A stretch of 5,267 nucleotides of DNA from Loktanella sp. (GTDB taxonomy: Bacteria > Pseudomonadota > Alphaproteobacteria > Rhodobacterales > Rhodobacteraceae): the NCBI GenBank assembly GCA_003551805.1, contig PUNR01000187.1, positions 1 to 5,267 on the forward strand. The letters are read 5' to 3'. Numbering within the stretch: the first letter of the stretch is position 1; every line of letters starts with the position of its first letter. Below, piece after piece: positions 1 to 5,267 of the stretch. Below the pieces are notes generated by a model that was given only the letters and a program-made list of their open reading frames with translations, had not been told where the DNA came from and did not search any database. The position numbers were made by a program, and so were the translations under genes.

Positions 1-853
1 ACATGACCTGATCATAGATCGCCTCGTTGCCATTGGTGGCCTTGACCCAAATACCCTTGACCGGTTCGCCGCTGCTGACAGAGGTAGGTTTGCCTTGCTC
101 GATCGGGGCGGACATGCCTTCGCCGGTCAGGTCTTGGTCGGTTGCGGCGCGCATTTCGACGATATTGGTGCCCAGATGCAGATTGACACCTTTGTCGCGC
201 ATGCCTTCGGCAACCAGCCCGCGTGCTTCGTCATCAAAGCCGCGCAGGATTTGCGCACCACGGTAGAATTGCGTGACCTTGACACCAAGACCGTTCAGGA
301 TGCCCGCAAATTCCGACGCGATATAACCGCCACCGACAATCAGGATCGATTTCGGCAGTTCATCCAGCAAGAAAATATCGTTCGAGGTGATCCCGAGTTC
401 CGCCCCCGGAATGTCGGGCAACACCGGACGGCCACCTGTGGCGATCAGGATATGCTTGGCGGTGATATCCTGCCCGGTCGACAATGTGACGGTATGGGCG
501 TCTTTCAGGCTGGCGCGGGCGTCGAAAATCTCGACATCGGAATTTGATAGCAGTTTGCGGTAGATGCCTTCCAGACGGTCAAGTTCCTTGTGCAACTGCG
601 TGCGAAACTTTGGCCAATCGAATGCACCGCAGGTGACATCCCACCCATACGCCTGCGCATCATCGCACATTTCCGCATAGCCCGACGCAAAGACCATCAG
701 CTTTTTGGGCACGCAGCCACGGATCACGCAGGTGCCGCCCATGCGGAATTCTTCGGCCAATGCGACCTTTGCACCCGTTGCCGCAGCCACACGCGCGGCA
801 CGCACCCCGCCAGAGCCGCCACCGATTACAAAAAGATCATAGTCAAAAGTCAT
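1..853 (-). CDS. gor: Glutathione reductase (glutathione-disulfide reductase), 5' part, cut by left edge
   Basis: This cytoplasmic flavoprotein reduces glutathione disulfide to glutathione with NADPH. The open frame runs from ATG at 853 to the window edge, giving 284 residues of a protein usually near 450-485; the dimerisation domain with its catalytic His is outside. Visible are the FAD dinucleotide motif GGGSGG (residues 11-16), the redox disulfide GGTCVIRGCVPKK with C42 and C47, an ATGG motif (138-141) and the second nucleotide motif GGGYIASE (174-181). R198 and R204 match the two arginines that give E. coli glutathione reductase its NADPH preference, so thioredoxin or lipoamide reductase is unlikely. 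AAGGA sits 6 nt before the ATG. The gene starts 15 bp after the rpiA stop, suggesting co-transcription. Odd: relative to the family as I remember it, residues about 236-267 hold an insertion of some 27 residues. Family assignment is secure. Confidence 0.96.
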   Translation of the reverse strand, partial: MTFDYDLFVIGGGSGGVRAARVAAATGAKVALAEEFRMGGTCVIRGCVPKKLMVFASGYAEMCDDAQAYGWDVTCGAFDWPKFRTQLHKELDRLEGIYRKLLSNSDVEIFDARASLKDAHTVTLSTGQDITAKHILIATGGRPVLPDIPGAELGITSNDIFLLDELPKSILIVGGGYIASEFAGILNGLGVKVTQFYRGAQILRGFDDEARGLVAEGMRDKGVNLHLGTNIVEMRAATDQDLTGEGMSAPIEQGKPTSVSSGEPVKGIWVKATNGNEAIYDQVM

Positions 854-868
854 CACGCGTCCTTGGGT

Positions 869-1657
869 TTAGTCAGAAACACTGTCGAACAGGTTGGTAT
901 CATCCTGAACGTCGAATTGCACGACGTCGCGGGTATCATTCGTGATATCGCGCACTTCGACCTTTCCGTTGCCATGACCGACGATCACTACGTCGCAGAT
1001 GTCAATGAAAAGCCCGTTTTCGACCACGCCGGGGATCTGGGTTAACACGATCGCAAGATCGCGCGGATCACCGATCCGGTTCAGGTGCAGATCAAGGATG
1101 AAATTACCTTCATCGGTCACAAAAGGCGCATCGCCTTGCATCCGCTGGGTGACTTCGCGGCCCAGGACATCGGCACCGATCAGCGTTTCCTCGATCAGGG
1201 TGCGGGTGGTGCGCATCCCGAAGGGCAGCACCTCGACCGGTAAGGGGAATGCGCCCAAGGTCGCGACCTGCTTGGTTGCATCGGCAATGACGATCATCCG
1301 GTCACTGGCCGAAGCCACAACCTTTTCGCGCAGATGCGCGCCGCCGCCGCCTTTGATCAGGTGCAGTTTGTCGTCGTATTCGTCGGTGCCGTCAATTGTC
1401 AGGTCGAGCCATTTCGCGTCATCCAGCGTGATGATGTCGATACCAAGATCGCGGGCCAGCTTTGCCGTCCGCACCGAAGTTGGCACACCCTTGATCTGCA
1501 AGCCCTGATCGCGGACCATTTCGCCCAGACAGCGCACCAGCCATTCCGCCGTTGACCCGGTGCCAAGCCCGACTTTCATGCCGGATTGCACGTATTGCGT
1601 GGCCTGTTTGGCGGCGACGAATTTGGCGGTCTCAATGGGTGATAATTCTTTGGGCAT
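869..1657 (-). CDS. rpiA: Ribose-5-phosphate isomerase A
   Basis: This cytoplasmic enzyme interconverts ribose 5-phosphate and ribulose 5-phosphate in the non-oxidative pentose phosphate pathway, feeding nucleotide synthesis and transketolase reactions. The protein has 262 residues; E. coli RpiA is about 219, and the longer form is, as I recall, normal in alphaproteobacteria. The phosphate-binding loop GLGTGSTA is at residues 30-37. The catalytic region DGTDEYD begins at D89 and continues to KGGGGAHLREK; D89, D92, K102 and E111 align with the active-site D81, D84, K94 and E103 of the E. coli enzyme. The ATG at 1657 has GGAG 7 nt upstream. The stop codon lies 15 bp before gor, so the two are probably one operon with rpiA first. 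It is transcribed divergently from sdaA. The type B enzyme (RpiB) is unrelated in sequence and is ruled out by these motifs. Confidence 0.97.
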   Translation of the reverse strand: MPKELSPIETAKFVAAKQATQYVQSGMKVGLGTGSTAEWLVRCLGEMVRDQGLQIKGVPTSVRTAKLARDLGIDIITLDDAKWLDLTIDGTDEYDDKLHLIKGGGGAHLREKVVASASDRMIVIADATKQVATLGAFPLPVEVLPFGMRTTRTLIEETLIGADVLGREVTQRMQGDAPFVTDEGNFILDLHLNRIGDPRDLAIVLTQIPGVVENGLFIDICDVVIVGHGNGKVEVRDITNDTRDVVQFDVQDDTNLFDSVSD

Positions 1658-1823
1658 GGGCAGGCTCCGCTTTTGTTGCCGCGCTTATAGGCGCTTTGAT
1701 GCCAAGGTGCGAGACCACAATTCCGCCGGTGCCGCAACCCGCAGGACGGCGGTCGTTTTTGACCCGTGCCCTTTCACGTCATGGCCCTAGCAAGGATACA
1801 GGCACCAGCAAAAGGGGGACAAG
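1658..1823. promoter_or_regulatory. Divergent intergenic region between rpiA and sdaA
   Basis: This 166-bp spacer must hold the promoters of both the rpiA-gor unit (leftward) and sdaA (rightward), because the genes diverge. On the minus strand, TATAAG (1689 to 1684) is a fair -10 candidate for rpiA, but no good -35 lies 16-18 bp upstream of it. On the plus strand, TTGACC (1759-1764) resembles a -35, but nothing at the right spacing looks like a -10. The sdaA ribosome-binding site, AAAGGGGG at 1811-1818, ends 5 nt before its ATG. I see no clear operator palindrome. That promoters are present is inferred from gene orientation; their exact positions are not established. Confidence 0.35.
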
Positions 1824-3197
1824 ATGTTCCTGTCTGTCTTCGATATGTTCAAAGTGGGGATCGGCCCGTCGTCATCCCACACAATCGGGCCGATGGTGGC
1901 AGCGGCGCGATTCCTTGACCATCTGCGTGCGCTTCCTTTTGCGGTAGCAGGTGTCCGCGCGTCGTTGCACGGATCGCTGGCCTTTACCGGCGTGGGTCAT
2001 GCGACGGATCGCGCAGTCATCCTTGGGCTGGCGGGGATGCGCGCGGATGATTACGACGCTACCCTTGCGCAGGCCGAACTGGACCGCATCAGGCAGGACC
2101 GCAATGTACAACCCGCGGGGCTTGGGCTGCTGCGTTTTGATCCGGCAAGCGATATCCTGTTCGATTACGGCCCTGCCCTGCCAGGGCATGCCAACGGGCT
2201 GATCCTGTCAGGCGTTGATGCGCAGGGCGATGTCATCACGCAAGTGATCTATTATTCCGTCGGTGGCGGTTTCGTGGTCACAGCGGACGAACTGGCCGCA
2301 GGCACTGCCGCCGACACCGGCCCTGTTGTGCCTTATCCGTTCCGCACAGCGGCGGAAATGTTGCAGATGGCCCGGACCAGCGGCAAATCCATCGCCGCGA
2401 TGAAACGCGCCAACGAACTGACGCGGATGTCTGCCGCTGATCTGGACGGCGGCCTGATGCGTATCTGGGAAGTAATGAACGCTTGTATTGACCGCGGCCT
2501 TGCCACAGATGGCATCCTGCCCGGTGGTTTGAAGGTCCGCAGACGGGCCAAGGGGATTAACACCGCGCTGATGGCCGAACGCGGGCTGAACCTGACCGCG
2601 CCGCACACGATCAACGATTACATGTCCACCTATGCGATGGCCGTGAACGAAGAAAACGCCGCTGGTGGGCAGGTCGTCACCGCCCCGACCAATGGCGCGG
2701 CTGGCGTGGTACCTGCGACGATGCGCTATTGGCTGGATCATGTGCCGGGCGCCACAACCGCCCGCGTGCCTGAATTTTTGCTGACAGCGGCAGCGGTTGG
2801 CGGGCTGATCAAGGCCAATGCGTCGATTTCGGGGGCTGAATGCGGCTGTCAGGCAGAGGTCGGCAGTGCCGCAGCGATGGCCGCGGCGGCGTTGGCGGCG
2901 GTTTTGGGCGGCACCCCTGAACAGGTCGAGAATGCCGCGGAAATCGCGCTTGAACATCACCTTGGCATGACCTGCGATCCGGTCAAAGGGCTGGTGCAGG
3001 TCCCCTGTATCGAGCGTAACGGCCTAGGCGCGATCAAGGCGGTGTCGGCGGCGTCGCTGGCTTTGCGCGGGGATGGGCAGCATCTGGTAGCACTTGACGT
3101 CGCCATCGAGACGATGCGCCAGACAGGTGCGGATATGAGCGAGAAGTACAAAGAAACAGCATTGGGGGGGCTGGCGGTGAATGTCCCCAATTGTTGA
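1824..3197 (+). CDS. sdaA: L-serine dehydratase (L-serine ammonia-lyase), iron-sulfur, single-chain type
   Basis: This enzyme deaminates L-serine to pyruvate and ammonia using a [4Fe-4S] cluster rather than pyridoxal phosphate. The 457 residues match the fused single-chain form (E. coli SdaA has 454), with an N-terminal beta domain of roughly 160 residues followed by the alpha catalytic domain, unlike the two-subunit Bacillus type. The N-terminus carries GPSSSHT at 14-20, and the catalytic domain has APTNGAAG at 287-294. Cluster cysteines are C342 (in CGCQAEVG), C384 (in MTCDP) and C395 (in VPCIERN). The chain ends in Cys (C457), which matches the C-terminal cysteine that acts as fourth iron ligand in the Legionella enzyme. 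All expected ligands are present, so it should be active, and the cluster predicts oxygen sensitivity. A strong AAAGGGGG ribosome-binding site supports the start. It appears monocistronic, with a terminator-like element directly after it. Confidence 0.97.
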   Translation: MFLSVFDMFKVGIGPSSSHTIGPMVAAARFLDHLRALPFAVAGVRASLHGSLAFTGVGHATDRAVILGLAGMRADDYDATLAQAELDRIRQDRNVQPAGLGLLRFDPASDILFDYGPALPGHANGLILSGVDAQGDVITQVIYYSVGGGFVVTADELAAGTAADTGPVVPYPFRTAAEMLQMARTSGKSIAAMKRANELTRMSAADLDGGLMRIWEVMNACIDRGLATDGILPGGLKVRRRAKGINTALMAERGLNLTAPHTINDYMSTYAMAVNEENAAGGQVVTAPTNGAAGVVPATMRYWLDHVPGATTARVPEFLLTAAAVGGLIKANASISGAECGCQAEVGSAAAMAAAALAAVLGGTPEQVENAAEIALEHHLGMTCDPVKGLVQVPCIERNGLGAIKAVSAASLALRGDGQHLVALDVAIETMRQTGADMSEKYKETALGGLAVNVPNC

Positions 3198-3230
3198 ACA
3201 ATCGGGGATGCCTCCGGCGGGGATATTTTT
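3185..3230 (+). terminator. Hairpin plus T-rich terminator-like element after sdaA
   Basis: Two elements lie end to end. The first is an inverted repeat, CCCCAATTGTT (3185-3195) and AACAATCGGGG (3197-3207), with a single base between the arms and one A/C mismatch; it spans the last sdaA codons and the stop. The second is GCCTCCGGCGGGG (3210-3222), able to form a short GC stem, followed directly by ATATTTTT (3223-3230). Together they look like an intrinsic terminator separating sdaA from the downstream transporter. From memory, the CCTCCGGCGGGGATATTTTT string recurs downstream of genes in Roseobacter-group genomes. No folding energy was computed. Confidence 0.6.
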
Positions 3231-3245
3231 GCTCTGACGATGATG

Positions 3246-3274
3246 TTGTCATGCGGCCGACTGCGCGCTAGCGT
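3246..3274 (+). promoter_or_regulatory. Candidate promoter of the DMT transporter gene, possibly giving a leaderless mRNA
   Basis: TTGTCA at 3246-3251 matches five of six bases of the sigma-70 -35 consensus. After a 17-bp spacer, TAGCGT at 3269-3274 matches three of six -10 bases, including the important first, second and last ones. Transcription normally starts about 7 nt after the -10, which is the A of the ATG at 3281. This fits the absence of any purine-rich ribosome-binding site there. The -10 is weak, so this remains a hypothesis. Confidence 0.35.
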
Positions 3275-3280
3275 GCCGAA

Positions 3281-4192
3281 ATGAATGATGACCGGCCCTT
3301 TTTGGGCATTCTCTTAATGCTGGTGTTTTGCGTGCTGGCCCCGCTGGGGGATAGCGTGGCGAAATTGCTGGGCGGGGTTCTGGCGCTTGGTGTGCTGGTC
3401 TTTGCGCGCTTTGCGATACAGGCAATTATGCTGGTCCCGCTGGTCTGGGCAGGCGGTCAGAGCCTGCGGTTGCCGGCGGGTTTGCTAGGGCTGACCCTGC
3501 TGCGTACCGTGCTGCATATGCTGGGGATCGGGCTGATGTTTTCCGCCCTGCGCTATCTGCCGTTGGCCGATGCGCTGGCGATTGTTTTCGTCATGCCGTT
3601 TATCATGCTGATCCTTGGCCATTTCTTTATGGGCGAAGAGGTGGGCCGCCACCGTTTGGCCGCCTGTGCTGTCGGGTTTATTGGGACTTTGCTGGTGATC
3701 CAGCCTAATTTTGTGGATGTCGGCGCACCGGCGCTGTTGCCATTGGGCGTAGCACTGGCCTTTGCGCTGTTCATGATGGTGACCCGCCGTGTCGCCCGCG
3801 CCCTGGACCCGATCCGGTTGCAGGCGATCAGTGGCATTCAGGCAGTGCTGATTATGGTGCCGGTGCTGGCGCTGGTGCCTGCGGCGCGCGGTGATTTCGA
3901 TTTCGGGCTGGATACCTATGGATGGGGATTGCTGGCCGCACTTGGCATTATCGGCACATTGGCGCATCTGTTCATGACCTGGAGCCTGCGGTTTGCGCCC
4001 GCATCCACCCTTGCACCGATGCAATATCTGGAGATTCCGGTTGGCACCTTCTTGGGCTGGCTGATTTTTCGCGACCTGCCTAATGGTCTGGCCGCAATTG
4101 GTATCTGCATCACAATCGGGGCGGGCCTTTACATCATTCTGCGCGAACGCCGTTTGTCACGGCCTCGACCAAATGTGCCCGCGGCAGTGTGA
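3281..4192 (+). CDS. DMT superfamily transporter, EamA family, ten predicted membrane helices
   Basis: This is an inner-membrane carrier of the drug/metabolite transporter superfamily; the substrate cannot be read from the sequence. Its 303 residues are a normal length. About ten hydrophobic segments are visible, near residues 7-27, 33-55, 68-90, 95-115, 126-142, 150-168, 183-201, 214-232, 240-262 and 267-287, forming two EamA repeats. Each repeat has the usual pattern of a late helix pair with a short acidic or basic turn: LPLADALAIVF to FFMGEEVGRHR in the first, and FAPASTLAPMQYLEIPV to IFRDLPN in the second. The C-terminal tail is basic and hydrophilic. An in-frame TAG at 3269-3271 shows translation cannot start upstream, and helix 1 begins at residue 7, so ATG 3281 is preferred although it lacks a Shine-Dalgarno; M13 at 3317 is the alternative. 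The 3' end overlaps the convergent kinase gene by 59 bp. Relatives in this family include amino-acid exporters and vitamin importers such as RibN, but nothing here decides. Confidence 0.92.
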   Translation: MNDDRPFLGILLMLVFCVLAPLGDSVAKLLGGVLALGVLVFARFAIQAIMLVPLVWAGGQSLRLPAGLLGLTLLRTVLHMLGIGLMFSALRYLPLADALAIVFVMPFIMLILGHFFMGEEVGRHRLAACAVGFIGTLLVIQPNFVDVGAPALLPLGVALAFALFMMVTRRVARALDPIRLQAISGIQAVLIMVPVLALVPAARGDFDFGLDTYGWGLLAALGIIGTLAHLFMTWSLRFAPASTLAPMQYLEIPVGTFLGWLIFRDLPNGLAAIGICITIGAGLYIILRERRLSRPRPNVPAAV

Positions 4193-4802
4193 CCAGAAGC
4201 GGACCTTGCGCTGATATCCGCACGACACCGCCCGTCGCCATGTTAGAGGCCGAATTGCGCCCCGCCGGATGCAGCGCCCAATCGGTGAATGGCCATTTCA
4301 CGCCAGTGACAGAGGCCCGTACATCCCCCAAAGGCATCAGCGATACCCGCGCCCCTTGCGGCAGCGTCATCGCGCTGTCGCCTTGTGGGGCCAAATAGGA
4401 TATGTCGTCGGTATCAACCAAAAACACCGCCCGACCCGCGTGACGTGCCATGACGTTGAGCACCGATAATGCGTGATCCATCCGCCCGCCGGTAAAGCCC
4501 AGTGCGATGATTTTTGACGCAGCAACACGGGTCAGCGCCTTTTCGAAATCGGTGGTTTCCTGTTCGGTGATGTGGTGCAACAGGTCTGCGAAACCGGCGC
4601 GCGCTTGTTCAGACAGGCTGTCGAGGTCCCCGATCACTGCCTTGGGTGTTATTGCGCGCAGATGCAGGTGATCCGCCCCGCCATCCACACCGACAAACCC
4701 GTCCACCAAAGGTGCAACGGCAGCAAAAGCTGCATCCGTGACCGTTGCCGCGCCGACCAGGCAGATCGCACCGGTTGTGGACACAATGATGTCAGTTGGC
4801 AT
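4134..4802 (-). CDS. Thiamine pyrophosphokinase (thiamine diphosphokinase)
   Basis: This cytoplasmic enzyme transfers a diphosphate from ATP to thiamine, giving thiamine diphosphate, the cofactor of transketolase and pyruvate dehydrogenase. It serves thiamine salvage. The 222 residues fit the bacterial family. The catalytic domain shows GVDGGADHL (residues 38-46), IGDLDSL (57-63, with acidic metal-binding residues D59 and D61), ETTDFEKAL (82-90) and GFTGGRMDHALSVLN (102-116). The C-terminal thiamine-binding domain contains SNMATGG (186-192), and a closing strand ends at about LPR (206-208). The ATG at 4802 has AGGA 9 nt upstream. The last 19 codons and the stop overlap the end of the convergent transporter gene, so the tail after residue 208 may be a late addition. 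Symbols thiN or tnr are used for such genes in other bacteria; I leave the field empty. It is transcribed divergently from the unnamed gene to its right. Confidence 0.94.
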   Translation of the reverse strand: MPTDIIVSTTGAICLVGAATVTDAAFAAVAPLVDGFVGVDGGADHLHLRAITPKAVIGDLDSLSEQARAGFADLLHHITEQETTDFEKALTRVAASKIIALGFTGGRMDHALSVLNVMARHAGRAVFLVDTDDISYLAPQGDSAMTLPQGARVSLMPLGDVRASVTGVKWPFTDWALHPAGRNSASNMATGGVVRISAQGPLLVTLPRAHLVEAVTNGVRAE

Positions 4803-4925
4803 GATAGTCGGTCCTATGCACGATCATTCCCTAATAAGGTCACAATCTTGGGGTCCTATCGATCTAACGTGATTCTGTGCGGTAGTGAACCGGCCAGCAA
4901 TCCACCATGAAAAAGGGTTTTTCCG
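4803..4925. promoter_or_regulatory. Divergent intergenic region between thiamine pyrophosphokinase and the unnamed right-edge gene
   Basis: This 123-bp region is more AT-rich than its surroundings and should hold both outward promoters, judged from gene orientation alone. It contains an 8-bp direct repeat, GGTCCTAT, at 4810-4817 and 4852-4859, each followed closely by CGATC. The left copy also supplies the AGGA ribosome-binding site of the kinase on the minus strand. One GANTC site, GATTC, is at 4871-4875. AAAAAGGG at 4910-4917 is the ribosome-binding site of the right-hand gene. I found no -35/-10 pair convincing enough to name, and no sign of a thiamine-diphosphate riboswitch. Confidence 0.35.
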
Positions 4926-5267
4926 ATGACCGAGAAACGACAAATACTCGATGTGACCTTCGGGACGTTTTCGTGCCGGCTGGAAGGGTTCGACGACACT
5001 GTCGGCACTTTGAAAAAAGTCGCCGACTACTTCCACCAACTGGCAGAAAACCCCGATGCGCTGGATACCGGCGCCGATGAAAACACGCTGGCAGCGCTGG
5101 TGACACTAACGCGCGAGGTAACAACCCACGAGGTCGAGGCGTCACATGTCGATGGCAAACTTAGCCTGCGCCAGCGTATATCAGAAGTTCTTGATGGCAG
5201 CGACGACACCCCCGAGACAGAGGTTTTGGCTGATGACGATACAGATGCGGCAGAGGATGCCACGGCT
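4926..5267 (+). CDS. Conserved-looking protein of unknown function, N-terminal part, cut by right edge
   Basis: The frame is open from ATG 4926 to the window end (114 codons, no stop). AAAAAGGG ends 8 nt before the ATG, a good ribosome-binding site, so the start is well supported. Residues 9-40 form a compact segment, with VTFGTFSCRLEGFDD (10-24) followed by a likely helix, TLKKVADYFHQLA (28-40). A second likely helix lies near 52-72. From about residue 85 the chain is highly acidic, with 12 Asp/Glu in the last 30 residues, and is probably disordered. There is no signal peptide or membrane segment in the visible part. From memory, larger uncharacterised Rhodobacteraceae proteins begin with a similar 'YGTFSC-LEGFDDP' block followed by a helix containing 'AEYFRDLA'; I know no established function. 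The call as a real gene rests on the start context, the open frame and this resemblance. Confidence 0.78.
   Translation, partial: MTEKRQILDVTFGTFSCRLEGFDDTVGTLKKVADYFHQLAENPDALDTGADENTLAALVTLTREVTTHEVEASHVDGKLSLRQRISEVLDGSDDTPETEVLADDDTDAAEDATA

Noticed and set aside
95..1045. Plus-strand open frames over the gor and rpiA region (95-547 and 590-1045)
   Set aside because: They are antisense to two well-identified genes, show no domain, and have no ribosome-binding site context that stands out.
1658..1823. Small gene in the rpiA-sdaA gap
   Set aside because: Frames crossing the gap run into sdaA or rpiA out of frame, have no good ribosome-binding site of their own, and show no recognisable protein.
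2174..2188. Perfect palindrome TGCCCTG-C-CAGGGCA
   Set aside because: It is inside sdaA, encodes ordinary residues there (ALPGHA), has only 7-bp arms with a one-base centre, and has no T-tract or nearby gene start. Chance in GC-rich coding DNA is likely.
2208..2960. Long open frame (250 codons) on the minus strand inside sdaA
   Set aside because: It lies wholly antisense to a gene with intact catalytic motifs. The translation is rich in Arg, His and Gly with no recognisable domain, as expected for the complement of GC-rich codons.
3485..4024. 179-codon open frame on the minus strand inside the transporter gene
   Set aside because: Its translation is dominated by Gln, His and Arg, the mirror of Leu/Ala/Met-rich membrane helices. 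The plus-strand reading has clear family structure, so this is a shadow.
4907..4925. Alternative ATG at 4907 (reading MKKGF...) for the right-edge gene
   Set aside because: It is in a different frame from the long open frame, overlaps the ribosome-binding site AAAAAGGG, and its frame becomes Arg-rich and soon closes.
4803..4925. Thiamine-diphosphate riboswitch upstream of thiamine pyrophosphokinase
   Set aside because: I looked for the conserved CUGAGA-type and related core on the minus strand and did not see it. The leader is also short, and thiamine diphosphokinase genes are often not under this control.

Overview
The window looks like ordinary chromosomal DNA from an alphaproteobacterium, most likely the Roseobacter group (Rhodobacteraceae). 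The evidence is the GC-rich, closely packed coding sequence, the character of the glutathione reductase and RpiA proteins, and a CCTCCGGCGGGGATATTTTT element after the serine dehydratase gene, which I associate with 3' ends of genes in this group. The genus is not resolved. I see no tRNA, rRNA, CRISPR array, insertion sequence, integrase or prophage gene.

Layout, left to right: (1) The 5' part of a glutathione reductase gene (gor) on the minus strand, running off the left edge. (2) rpiA, ribose-5-phosphate isomerase A, complete on the minus strand, 15 bp upstream of gor and probably in one operon with it. (3) A 166-bp divergent intergenic region. (4) sdaA, a single-chain iron-sulfur L-serine dehydratase, complete on the plus strand, followed by a hairpin and a T-rich terminator-like element. 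(5) A ten-helix DMT/EamA-family transporter on the plus strand, with a plausible promoter that would give a leaderless mRNA. (6) A thiamine pyrophosphokinase gene on the minus strand, whose 3' end overlaps the transporter's 3' end by 59 bp in convergent orientation. (7) A 123-bp divergent intergenic region with an 8-bp direct repeat. (8) The start of an unnamed plus-strand gene with a short conserved-looking N-terminus and a very acidic tail, cut by the right edge.

Functionally this is housekeeping metabolism: sugar-phosphate interconversion (RpiA), NADPH-dependent thiol redox (Gor), serine breakdown to pyruvate (SdaA), thiamine diphosphate formation (TPK) and one exporter or importer of unknown substrate. 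RpiA and Gor make a sensible pair, because the pentose phosphate pathway supplies NADPH that Gor uses; the other genes need not work together. I do not see a convincing new system. The points most worth a second look are the unnamed gene at the right edge, an apparent insertion of about 27 residues in the NADPH-binding part of Gor, the convergent coding overlap and the possible leaderless transporter transcript.
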